DNA of 54,781 nt from JAXFPC01 sp034180005 (GTDB lineage: Bacteria > Bacillota > Negativicutes > Acidaminococcales > Acidaminococcaceae). Of this stretch, positions 40,856-48,455 are shown in pieces. The notes under the pieces are model-generated. The model did not search any database. It had not been told where the DNA came from and worked only from the letters and a program-made list of their open reading frames with translations. Position 1 is the stretch's first letter. Each line of letters opens with the position of its first letter. A program made the translations under genes and the position numbers. The stretch covers positions 1 through 54,781 of the forward strand of contig JAXFPC010000004.1 of NCBI GenBank assembly GCA_034180005.1. The letters are read 5' to 3'.

Positions 40856-41812
40856 TTATAAAAACAGTTTATCGACGTCCACCCGTTTATCCATAAGCTT
40901 TGCTTCAACAAGAAATTCCTGGGTAGCTTTAAGATTATTTTTGGCGGCAGCGTTGACTTCCATGGAGAAATCGTAAAGGGGATACATGTCGCGGACAGCA
41001 GCCGCATCCAAACCTGTGGCTTTGGAAGTCATGCTCACAGCTTCCGCTTCGTGTTCCTGCATGAATTTGAGAGTATCGCGCTGAACTTTGACAAAAGTGT
41101 CTACGAGAGTTTTATTTTCTTTGTAAAATTTTTCGCTGGTGGCAGTCAGCGTAAGACCGGAAACAAGTCCTTCGCCGTTGGTTACGACGTTAAGTCCCTG
41201 CTGTTTGGCAGTGTATGCCAGAGGTCCCGCCAAAAGAACGGCATCGGCGCTGCCGCTTTCCAATGCCGCTTTTGCCGCCGGCAGTCCCATGGAAACAAAA
41301 TTAACGTCCTTTATGGTAAGCCCGCCGCGCTTCAGATAAGCTGCCAGCAGTTCATGCAAGATAGTTCCTTTAGGTCCGGCGACAGTTTTACCCTTGAGTT
41401 TTTCCGGAGCGTTCAGATCTGCATCCTTGCTGAAAAGCATGAACGCTTTCGGCGCGTTGGCGTAGACGCTGATGATTTTTATGTCGGCGCCACCTGATGC
41501 CGCTATGAGTACGGACGAGCCGCCTACGCAGTTCAGCAGCTGGATGTCGCCGGAAGCCAGCGCTGCCGTTTGCTCCGCGCCGGAAGTAATGGTGGAGTAT
41601 TCAAAGGGCAGTCCGTGCTCCTTGTAAGCGTTCTCAAAGCTTTGCCGCTCTTTCTGCACGATGCTGGGTACGTTAAGGGGCGCTTGTACATAGGTCATGA
41701 CAATTTTTTTGACAGAGGGTTTGTCCGCTTTCTTTTCCGCGCCGCCAAAGCAGCCGACAAGTAAGGTTAAGGTCAGCAGAGTAGCTGCCAGAACGAGAAA
41801 TTTTTTCTGCAT
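40856..41812 (-). CDS. ABC transporter substrate-binding lipoprotein (SsuA/TauA/NrtA family)
   Basis: The 318-residue protein has a lipoprotein signal ending in lipobox LVGC (Cys21), followed by a Gly/Ala/Lys spacer. The mature part is a type II periplasmic-binding fold (TYVQAPLNVPSIVQ; SGAEQTAALASGDIQLLNCV; KGKTVAGPKGTILHELLAAY). The family binds aliphatic sulfonates, taurine, nitrate, or thiamine-precursor-like compounds. It is the last gene of the operon permease-ATPase-binding protein. In a diderm the lipoprotein would face the periplasm. The substrate is not identifiable. Confidence 0.91.
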   Translation of the reverse strand: MQKKFLVLAATLLTLTLLVGCFGGAEKKADKPSVKKIVMTYVQAPLNVPSIVQKERQSFENAYKEHGLPFEYSTITSGAEQTAALASGDIQLLNCVGGSSVLIAASGGADIKIISVYANAPKAFMLFSKDADLNAPEKLKGKTVAGPKGTILHELLAAYLKRGGLTIKDVNFVSMGLPAAKAALESGSADAVLLAGPLAYTAKQQGLNVVTNGEGLVSGLTLTATSEKFYKENKTLVDTFVKVQRDTLKFMQEHEAEAVSMTSKATGLDAAAVRDMYPLYDFSMEVNAAAKNNLKATQEFLVEAKLMDKRVDVDKLFL

Positions 41813-41836
41813 AATAAGCTTCCTTTCCGTAAGTAT

Positions 41837-42538
41837 TTATTTTTCAAGCAGAGCTTGTAAGATAACTTTTTTAAGTGCCGCATAAGGCTTGTCGAGAATG
41901 TCGCGTCCTGCGAGCGGCGGCAGGTCGAAAGATTTTTCGATGCGACCGTTGTTGAGGATGAGGATTCTTTCCGCCAGGGTCAGCGCTTCGTCGAGGTTAT
42001 GAGTCACCAGGATAAAGCCTGTTCCGGTAAGCTTCCTTATTTTCAGTAATTCCTGTTGCAGTTGCAGCCTTGTAAAATAGTCCAACGCCGCAAAGGGTTC
42101 ATCCATGAGGATGAGGTCGCTTTTGCAAGCCAAGGTTCTGGCAAGTGCCGCGCGCTGCTGCATGCCTCCGGAAAGTTGGTGGGGATAGGCGGCGGCAAAT
42201 TTTGTCAGTCCGGTAATTTCCAGCAGGTCGTCGACATAGGGAACTTCCGCCGTCGCTCCGAGGAGAATATTTTCGCGGCAGGTGAGCCAGGGCATCAGCC
42301 TGGCTTCCTGAAACACCATGCCGAGGCGCAGCCGCTCCGGCAGAAAAATACTGCCGCTGTCCGGTGTTTCTAAGCCGCAAATCAGGCGCAGCAGCGTTGT
42401 TTTGCCGCAGCCGCTTCTGCCCAGGATCACGGTGGCGCCGGAACAGTCCGCTGTCAGGGAAAGATCCTCCAGCACCGTATGCGCGCCGTTTTCCAAAGGA
42501 AAGATTTTCGTTAAACTTGTAATCTGCAGCAATGCCAT
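41837..42538 (-). CDS. ABC transporter ATP-binding protein (SsuB/TauB family)
   Basis: The 233-residue ATPase has Walker A GRSGCGKTT near 39-47, a Q-loop in GMVFQEARLMPW, signature LSGGMQQR near 128 and Walker B LILMDEPFAALD. The short length and LMPWLT segment are typical of SsuB/TauB. Its ATG directly abuts the permease stop, so the two are coupled. It energises the importer with its neighbours. Confidence 0.94.
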   Translation of the reverse strand: MALLQITSLTKIFPLENGAHTVLEDLSLTADCSGATVILGRSGCGKTTLLRLICGLETPDSGSIFLPERLRLGMVFQEARLMPWLTCRENILLGATAEVPYVDDLLEITGLTKFAAAYPHQLSGGMQQRAALARTLACKSDLILMDEPFAALDYFTRLQLQQELLKIRKLTGTGFILVTHNLDEALTLAERILILNNGRIEKSFDLPPLAGRDILDKPYAALKKVILQALLEK

Positions 42539-43300
42539 TTAGTCATTCTCCTTATATGGGAGCAGTTTTTTTTGCAGCATTCCCATACAAAAATCAAGCA
42601 ATATGCCAAGAAAGCCGAGACAGATGATGCCCACCAGAGCTTTGTCCGTTCTGGACATGATTTGCGCGTCCAGAATCAAATAGCCGATGCCGCTGCCTGC
42701 GGCTATCAGCTCCGCTCCGATGATGGCGCGCAGAGCATAACCCAACCCGATGCGCAGACCTGTAAAGATATTGGGCAGCGCGGCGGGCAGACGAATTTTG
42801 AAAAATATTTGCCGCGGTGTCAGTCCCAGTACCTGACCCACTTCCGGCAGCTTCGGATCGCAGTCGCGCAGACCGGCGTTGAAGTTGAGCAGCAGCGGAC
42901 CGAAGGTGGCCAGGACTATGACGATAATTTTCGGCGCTTCGCCGATGCCGCTCCACAGTATGAGCAAAGGTATGAGAGCCAGAGGCGGGACATGACGCAA
43001 AAATTCCAGCAGACTTTCGTGGTAAGGGCGCGCCGCCGGCAGCAGGCAGCCTGTCAAGGCGAACAGAAAAGTAATGATTATGGATAAGGAAAAGCCTGTC
43101 AGGACACGGCGCATGCTTATGAAGACAGCTTCGGCCAGCTCTCCGTTCAGGAGCATCGAAGTAAAGGTCTGCCAAGTTTGTTGCGGCGAGGGGAGCAGGT
43201 AAGGCGTCCACAGCTCCAGGCTGCAGGCCAGCTGCCAGAGCAGCAGCACCGCAAAAAAAGCCGCCGAAGTTTTCAATATTTTGCCGAACTTTTGCTTCAT
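42539..43300 (-). CDS. ABC transporter permease (SsuC/TauC family)
   Basis: The 253-residue permease has six hydrophobic segments (the first at about 12-30, AAFFAVLLLWQLACSLELW). The coupling-helix motif lies near 165-200 (PAALPNIFTGLRIGLGYALR). It is the first gene of the importer operon, read from a strong promoter at 43328-43356. GGGAGGTGGAGC precedes the ATG. Confidence 0.93.
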   Translation of the reverse strand: MKQKFGKILKTSAAFFAVLLLWQLACSLELWTPYLLPSPQQTWQTFTSMLLNGELAEAVFISMRRVLTGFSLSIIITFLFALTGCLLPAARPYHESLLEFLRHVPPLALIPLLILWSGIGEAPKIIVIVLATFGPLLLNFNAGLRDCDPKLPEVGQVLGLTPRQIFFKIRLPAALPNIFTGLRIGLGYALRAIIGAELIAAGSGIGYLILDAQIMSRTDKALVGIICLGFLGILLDFCMGMLQKKLLPYKEND

Positions 43301-43327
43301 TGCTCCACCTCCCTTGCGTATGAAAAT

Positions 43328-43356
43328 ATTATAACCTATGACGAAACAAATCTCAA
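43328..43356 (-). promoter_or_regulatory. Promoter of the ABC importer operon
   Basis: On the minus strand TTGAGA (43356-43351), 17 bases, TATAAT (43333-43328), 28 bases ahead of the permease ATG. Confidence 0.82.
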
Positions 43357-43488
43357 ATTACACAATTTTCGACTGCAGAAAAGCAGCAGGATTAAGAAAA
43401 AACTTTTTAACGCTGTTGACTGTATAGCAAGTGCATGGTTTAGACTGAAGCAGTGTATTCATCTGCTTTCGCATTCATTTGGAGAGAA

Positions 43489-45681
43489 ATGCGGAGGAAA
43501 AATTTTTGGTGGAGGATGATTGATGTGTCAAGGTGTAAAAAAGCAAATTTGTTGCTGACCGCGGGCGTTTTGTTGGCGCTGACCGGAGCGGGGCAGGCTT
43601 TAGCGCACGCTTCTTTTGAACTGGAGCCTTTGGTTGTGGAGGCATACGCTCGGAAAGTTTTGCCGGGCGGTTATGTCAACACGGGAGGGCAAGTTGGTCT
43701 GCTTGGTAAAAGAGAGTCTTTAAACACGCCTTTTACGGTGGGAAATTTTACGGAGCAGAGCTTTCTGGATTTTGTGGGTCCCAATCAGGCGGTGGATAAT
43801 GTTCTGGTGAATATGCCTTCGGTGACACAGGTGGGAACAATGCTGCATCAGGATTTTGCCATTCGCGGTCAGTACATCGACGGCAGTTCCGCCGGCTATA
43901 TGAACGGTGTGCCGGGCATGGGCGGGCAGTTTGTCAATCCGCTTCTCGCTGCCGAAAGCATCGAGATTATGGCGGGACCGAGTAAAGTTATCAGCGGAAC
44001 CTTTGCCGGCGGCGACCGTTCCGGAGCCGGTATGATGAATTTTACTTCCAAGAAGGCCGGAGCCGAACCGCTGACGCGTTACCGGCAAACTTTTTCCGGC
44101 AGGAGCGGCAGAGTGGAAGCGCTGGATGTGGGACACCGGTTCGGTAAGGAGATGGAGTGGGGCGTCAGAGTAAACGCGCAGTTGGCTGCCGGCAATCCAT
44201 CCATGTACGATGCTGTTCATAATGAACACGGCTTTTACGTCAACATCGACCACATTTGCCGAGAGGCTAAAAGTAATTTTTTAATCGGTCACAGGAAATA
44301 TGAGATTGAAAAAGGTCTGCGCTGGTTCGGTTTAGGCAAAAGGCTCACTAAACTTCCGGCAGCGCCTGACGGAAGCACTGGTTACAGTTTCGACGGCATT
44401 GAAAAGGAAAGCTGGGGTACTATGGCCGTTCTGAATCATGAGCAGAAACTCAATAACAATTGGAAAGCTTTTTTCAACGGCGGTCTGACCAAAGGTAATC
44501 TGCGCAAAAATATTACCGGTCAGGGCAGTATGCTTTATATTACTTCAGATGAAGGCGATTTTGACGGCCGTTATTTTACCAGAAGAAGTCCGGGAAAAAA
44601 ATACTATGGTCAGATAGGTGTGCGCGGGGAACTGGCAACGGGGAAAATAAAACATGATATTGTGGCGGCGGCGGACAGATCCTGGTCGAAATCTTATGTT
44701 GGCGTTGTGGAGGGTTACGGTTTTACCAATTTTCCCGGACCGGGAGGCAATATCTATACCGGTTTGAAACCTTACAGCAGCGTCAAGATACCGGAATTCC
44801 ATAATTTTCATATCAGTTCTTCTAAATATTGGGGATGGTCTTTGGTGGATACAATGTCCGTAGATAAATGGGATATTATGCTGGGCGTGCATAAACATAA
44901 CGCTGCCGTATATAGCTATAACGTTCAGGATCAGCTTACCAAGAGCGTCAAATCCGACGGGATGTGCCCTTCCTATGCCGTGACTTACAAACCGACCGAT
45001 AATTTATCCCTGTACGCTTCCCACGGAGAATTTTTTGACTCCGGCTTTATTGTGGGGCAGGGTTACACTAATGAAGGCAGCGTCATCTCGCCGGCCAAAA
45101 AGAAGGAAAACGAGCTGGGCATAAAATATCTGAATAAGGGGCTTTTGGCAACGTTGGCTTTTTTCGATACCAAGGCCGCTTCCACTATGGCGGTGTATGA
45201 AACAGATGATTTCAGTGATAAACCTTATCTGGCCAACGATGCGGAGACTGAATATAAGGGCGTGGAGTTATCCGTGAACGGCAGGCTTTCCAAAAAGTTG
45301 AACTGTTTCGGAGGATTTATGTATATGAAGGGCGTGCGCAACAAAACTGAAAAAGGGTTGCTGGACGGGTATAGAGTTAACGGTATTCCTCGCGTGAACG
45401 GAGTTTTAGGTTTGCAGTACAATCCCGACGAGCATTGGTCGTTGGTGGCTCGCGGTGTGTATACCGGCAGCGCTCCGATTTCCGACGGCAAGTTTACCGT
45501 ACCGTCCCACCTGACTTATGATGCCGGTGTGAAATATAAAACGAAGCTTGGGCAAGTTCCGGTGACTTTCAACGCCATGTGCTACAATCTGACGAACAGG
45601 AATTACTGGATAGCTTACGGCAGCAGTCTGCATGTTTCCAGTCCGAGGACCCTCATGCTGTCGGCTCAGTTTGATTTGTGA
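43489..45681 (+). CDS. TonB-dependent outer-membrane receptor, divergent from the ABC importer
   Basis: From the ATG at 43489 the precursor has 730 residues; GTG 43525 after GGTGGAGG (718 residues) is an equally good start, while the ATG at 43516 touches its Shine-Dalgarno sequence and is unlikely. A signal peptide ends near GAGQALAHA. A TonB-box-like LEPLVVEAY follows. The plug (FLDFVGPNQAVDNVLVNMPS; IEIMAGPSKVISG) and a barrel ending in LSAQFDL complete the protein. It resembles the siderophore-receptor branch, though the plug is somewhat divergent. Its divergent position next to an SsuABC-like importer suggests that both serve one nutrient. The ligand is unknown. Confidence 0.9.
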   Translation: MRRKNFWWRMIDVSRCKKANLLLTAGVLLALTGAGQALAHASFELEPLVVEAYARKVLPGGYVNTGGQVGLLGKRESLNTPFTVGNFTEQSFLDFVGPNQAVDNVLVNMPSVTQVGTMLHQDFAIRGQYIDGSSAGYMNGVPGMGGQFVNPLLAAESIEIMAGPSKVISGTFAGGDRSGAGMMNFTSKKAGAEPLTRYRQTFSGRSGRVEALDVGHRFGKEMEWGVRVNAQLAAGNPSMYDAVHNEHGFYVNIDHICREAKSNFLIGHRKYEIEKGLRWFGLGKRLTKLPAAPDGSTGYSFDGIEKESWGTMAVLNHEQKLNNNWKAFFNGGLTKGNLRKNITGQGSMLYITSDEGDFDGRYFTRRSPGKKYYGQIGVRGELATGKIKHDIVAAADRSWSKSYVGVVEGYGFTNFPGPGGNIYTGLKPYSSVKIPEFHNFHISSSKYWGWSLVDTMSVDKWDIMLGVHKHNAAVYSYNVQDQLTKSVKSDGMCPSYAVTYKPTDNLSLYASHGEFFDSGFIVGQGYTNEGSVISPAKKKENELGIKYLNKGLLATLAFFDTKAASTMAVYETDDFSDKPYLANDAETEYKGVELSVNGRLSKKLNCFGGFMYMKGVRNKTEKGLLDGYRVNGIPRVNGVLGLQYNPDEHWSLVARGVYTGSAPISDGKFTVPSHLTYDAGVKYKTKLGQVPVTFNAMCYNLTNRNYWIAYGSSLHVSSPRTLMLSAQFDL

Positions 45682-45685
45682 AAAT

Positions 45686-45727
45686 AAAAATCGGTTTTCG
45701 CTTGCAGGCGGAAACCGATTTTTTGTA
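45686..45727 (+). terminator. Terminator after the second TonB receptor
   Basis: A 16-bp stem with one wobble (45686-45701 with 45708-45724) that ends in TTTTTT. Confidence 0.88.
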
Positions 45728-45745
45728 TTTTGACGAATATCAGCA

Positions 45746-45774
45746 GAAAAATGAAAACCGCCGTTAAAGGCGGT
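45746..45774 (-). terminator. Terminator of tRNA-Arg
   Basis: ACCGCC (45757-45762 as read on plus) pairs with GGCGGT (45769-45774). On the minus strand it is followed by TTTTCATTTTT. Confidence 0.8.
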
Positions 45775-45782
45775 GATATATT

Positions 45783-45858
45783 TGGTGACCTCGATTGGAT
45801 TCGAACCAACGATCTTCTGCTCCGGAGGCAGACGCTTTATCCACTGAGCTACGAGGCC
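45783..45858 (-). tRNA. tRNA-Arg (anticodon CCG)
   Basis: A 76-base cloverleaf on the minus strand with CCA encoded. The acceptor GGCCTCG pairs with CGAGGTC (one G-T). The anticodon stem TCTGC/GCAGA holds loop CTCCGGA, anticodon CCG for codon CGG. The T arm carries GGTTCGAATCC. A TTGACA (45910-45905) and TATAAT (45885-45880) lie upstream on the minus strand with a longish 19-base spacer. Confidence 0.96.
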
Positions 45859-45910
45859 GTCATGCTGTAAAGCCTTACTATTATAAAACACTTTTGCAAA
45901 GATTTGTCAA

Positions 45911-46209
45911 GGTCATACAGGGATTTTCTTTAATAAATTTTTGCCCCTTATTTTCTGCATTTTGCTGTAACAGTTTGTTTTTGAATAGTTCTTTGCCACC
46001 TTCTTTTGAATGTTAAATTTATTTTGCATTTCAGCTTAAAAGTGTAAAAATAAAAAATCCGGCTGTTTTTCGTGTATAATGTACTTTGCTGTTACTTTTG
46101 TTGAGGTACTTTGGAACAATCGGCAAACGATGCTTTTGTTGATATACAGTTTTCTTAAAACGCTGTGCCGCAGTTTTTATTTAACTTTAACTCAGACAAA
46201 CATAATGTA
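45911..46209. other. AT-rich gap
   Basis: No gene is visible. A TGTATAATG at 46073-46081 is a good isolated -10 box with no matching -35. Nothing downstream of it looks coding on the plus strand. Confidence 0.4.
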
Positions 46210-46401
46210 CTAGGCATCTTTGAATTGCGTGAGAGTATCTCCGGCAATGCGATAAACTGTACAATCAGACATAGGTTCTGCTCCTAGAGAAAGATAAAAA
46301 TCGATACTGGATTGATTCCAATCAAGACACCACCATTCCAAGCGACCGCATCCTCGTTCCAAAGCGATGGCTATTAACAGCCTTTTGAAAAAGTTTTTCA
46401 G
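46210..46401 (-). pseudogene. C-terminal fragment of a GNAT N-acetyltransferase
   Basis: Read on the minus strand, 63 codons end at TAG 46212-46210. They contain ALERGCGRLEWWCLDWNQSS (about 15-34) and IDFYLSLGAEPMSDCTVYRI, the acetyl-CoA-binding and final strands of diamine/spermidine-type GNAT enzymes. The N-terminal two thirds are missing: upstream the frame becomes KILCQNRFF-like nonsense, and the other frames are broken by stops. No start or ribosome site is present. It is a decayed gene. Confidence 0.75.
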
Positions 46402-46560
46402 CGTAAAAAATCTGTTTTGGCATAATATTTTGCAACTTCTCTGCGGGAAGAGGCTGCAACAGTATAAAAAACTGTAATTAGTGAATGGCGGTGTATATTA
46501 TCCGCTAAAAGTGTTATAATAATAAAATGATCCGGTTAACTGTGTATTAAAGGAGTATTC

Positions 46561-46983
46561 ATGATAGTTACAAAAGAAAAAGTTCATTTTTACGAAACAG
46601 ATAAAATGGGAGTGGTGCATCATTCCAATTATTTGCGCTGGTTCGAGACCGCCAGGGTGGAATATTTGCGCCGATGCGGCGTCAGCCTCAACGCTATGCT
46701 GGCGGACGGAGTGGTCTTTCCCATTACTGAGGTGCGCCTTAAATATAAGAATTCCTGCGATTTTGATGATGAAATCGAAGTGCAGGCCTATATGAGTTCT
46801 TTCACCAAAGCCAAAATGGAATTTACCTATAGGGTTATAAGATGCAGGGACGGAGCCGTAGCTGTGACAGGTTTTACGCAAAATGTTTTTACCAATACAG
46901 GCGGGCAGATCATCAGGCTGGGGCCGGAGTGGTATGACAAAATAAAAGCTTATGTCGATCATGATGAACCGTGGAAGGAGTAA
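46561..46983 (+). CDS. Acyl-CoA thioesterase, YbgC/4-hydroxybenzoyl-CoA family
   Basis: The 140-residue hotdog-fold thioesterase has the N-terminal signature VHFYETDKMGVVHHSNYLRW, with the catalytic Asp at 14 and HxxY. It hydrolyses small acyl-CoAs; relatives associate with Tol-Pal or aromatic degradation, but neither is here. AAAGGAG precedes the ATG. It lies seven bases before the CofE-like gene and heads a three-gene operon. Confidence 0.9.
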   Translation: MIVTKEKVHFYETDKMGVVHHSNYLRWFETARVEYLRRCGVSLNAMLADGVVFPITEVRLKYKNSCDFDDEIEVQAYMSSFTKAKMEFTYRVIRCRDGAVAVTGFTQNVFTNTGGQIIRLGPEWYDKIKAYVDHDEPWKE

Positions 46984-46990
46984 TATACAG

Positions 46991-47632
46991 ATGAAAAAAT
47001 ACGAAATTGTCGCCGTTCCTACGAAGATATTGACTCACCATGACGATATCTGTGAAGCTGTTGCGGAGTACGGCGGCGATAAAATAGGGCCTGACGATGT
47101 AGTATGCGTGGCTGAGAGTGTCGTAGCCATCACTCAGGGGCGCGCTCTGCACTGTGAAGAATTTAAGCCGGGCTTATTGGCCAAGACTCTTTGTCGGTTG
47201 TTCCCGTCTTACGGAAGTATCAGCGGTTGGTACAGTATGCAGGCGTTGATAGACGCCGAGGGCGGTCTGCGAGTCCTGTGGGCGGTCATTTGCGGTTTTG
47301 TAGCCAAGTGTTTCGGTATCAGCGGTACTTTTTACAGAATGGCGGGAGAACAGGCCAGGCTAATCGACGATATTACGGGAACGATGCCGCCTTACGATAA
47401 ACATATTGTCTACGGACCGGCCGATCCTGCCGGCGTGGCGCGAAAAATTACGGCGGCCTGCGGCTGTTACGGAGCGGCTGTGGCGGATGTGAACGATCTT
47501 AAACGATCTGCCGTCCTCGGCGTTTCCGAAGGAGTGGACGCCGATCTCGTTGCGGAAATTCTCATCGACAATCCTTTCGGCAACGGCAGTCAGCGTACTC
47601 CTATCTGTATTATAAAGAATTATCGCAACTGA
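46991..47632 (+). CDS. CofE-like (F420-0:glutamyl ligase fold) protein
   Basis: The 213-residue protein starts at the ATG at 46991 after GAAGGAG. It contains the CofE-type features: a front segment VAVPTKILTHHDDICEAVAE, DDVVCVAESVVAITQGRALH (near 40-59), MAGEQARLIDDITGTMPPYD (near 118-137) and a GVADVNDLKRSAVLGVSEGV-like tail. In methanogens and actinobacteria CofE adds glutamates to coenzyme F420. Anaerobic Firmicutes of this type are not known to make F420, and no other F420 gene is present, so the true substrate is unknown. It lies between a thioesterase and a membrane-anchored protein. Confidence 0.8.
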   Translation: MKKYEIVAVPTKILTHHDDICEAVAEYGGDKIGPDDVVCVAESVVAITQGRALHCEEFKPGLLAKTLCRLFPSYGSISGWYSMQALIDAEGGLRVLWAVICGFVAKCFGISGTFYRMAGEQARLIDDITGTMPPYDKHIVYGPADPAGVARKITAACGCYGAAVADVNDLKRSAVLGVSEGVDADLVAEILIDNPFGNGSQRTPICIIKNYRN

Positions 47633-47645
47633 CGGAGGGAAGAGA

Positions 47646-48173
47646 ATGTTTATTTTGGCACTGAAGATATTGGCTGCGCTCTTTGTCGCAGCGATATTGG
47701 TAGTATGGTTGTATATTTATTTGCAGGGAGATTCCGCCGTCGCCCTAGTCAAAGAAAAAGTCGGAGCGCCTGTGAAGATTTCCTGCACGGCGGAGCAATT
47801 GGACTTTTATGTCGACATTCCCTGTCTGAATGCCGGCAAGGAAGAGGGAACCATTTTGGACGCTTTTCTGCGTGTTTATTTGCCGGAAGAGCAGTACGAC
47901 GGTGTGCGTATCCGCGGTAAAGTGAACTTGGCGGATAAACCGCGGCAAGACGATTACTTTGAAGCCGAGCTTATCGGCGCTGGCGTTACCAAGATGTTGC
48001 GCCTGTATTTGGAGGTTTGTCCAAAGCGTGGTAAAAGTATGCAGGAAGCTTTGGCGGAACTGCCAGATTATGAAATCGGAGTATTTGTGGAAGGAAGGGG
48101 CAGGACTGCTCTGCGCTACATCAAGGAATACATTACGATTTCCGCGGCGGATCTACGAAAGTTTGTTGCTTAA
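47646..48173 (+). CDS. Membrane-anchored protein of unknown function
   Basis: The 175-residue protein has one N-terminal membrane segment (about 3-27, ILALKILAALFVAAILVVWL) and a soluble domain of about 145 residues rich in beta-strand patterns (ILDAFLRVYLPEEQYDGVRI; YEIGVFVEGRGRTALRYIKE). I know no family. It lies 13 bases after the CofE-like gene and is the last of that operon, so it may bring the pathway to the membrane. Confidence 0.7.
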   Translation: MFILALKILAALFVAAILVVWLYIYLQGDSAVALVKEKVGAPVKISCTAEQLDFYVDIPCLNAGKEEGTILDAFLRVYLPEEQYDGVRIRGKVNLADKPRQDDYFEAELIGAGVTKMLRLYLEVCPKRGKSMQEALAELPDYEIGVFVEGRGRTALRYIKEYITISAADLRKFVA

Positions 48174-48184
48174 TGCGGAAAACA

Positions 48185-48213
48185 TTGACAATTTTGTGAA
48201 TCTAGTTTATAAT
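48185..48213 (+). promoter_or_regulatory. Consensus sigma-A promoter ahead of the symporter
   Basis: TTGACA (48185-48190), exactly 17 bases, TATAAT (48208-48213). It starts a leader of about 235 bases. Confidence 0.9.
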
Positions 48214-48219
48214 CTCTGG

Positions 48220-48455
48220 AAATGAATTTTCCGGCGCAGGGGCGTACGGATCACGGAGGTCTGTCGCAGAGGCGAGCAGCAGCCGTGAAGGCATCCTGCA
48301 GGGAAAGCTGCCGATTTTTCGGCGGATATTTTATAAGTATACTTTGTAACTATTGTTGTGCACGATTAGGCGTAAGGAGCGGTTCTCATAGCGATGGGAG
48401 TTGTTCCGCGCGTTGCAGCTCTTTAGTTTGCATTGCAATTTGAGGAGGAATAATT
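48220..48455 (+). ncRNA. Structured 5' leader, no known riboswitch class recognised
   Basis: The leader of the sodium symporter can form several hairpins: GCAGC with GCTGC around an inner CCTGCAGG; GCCGA-TTTT-TCGGC followed by an AT-rich tail (an attenuator-like element); and GTTCTCAT-AGCG-ATGGGAGTT near 48385. The purine-rich front (about 48233-48300) resembles no class I can name with confidence. It could be an attenuator or an undescribed riboswitch. Confidence 0.4.

Noticed and set aside
48220..48455. c-di-GMP (GEMM) or glycine riboswitch in the symporter leader
   Set aside because: A GCGCAGGGGC and a GTCGCAGAGGC give a superficial resemblance, but the conserved loops of those classes are missing.
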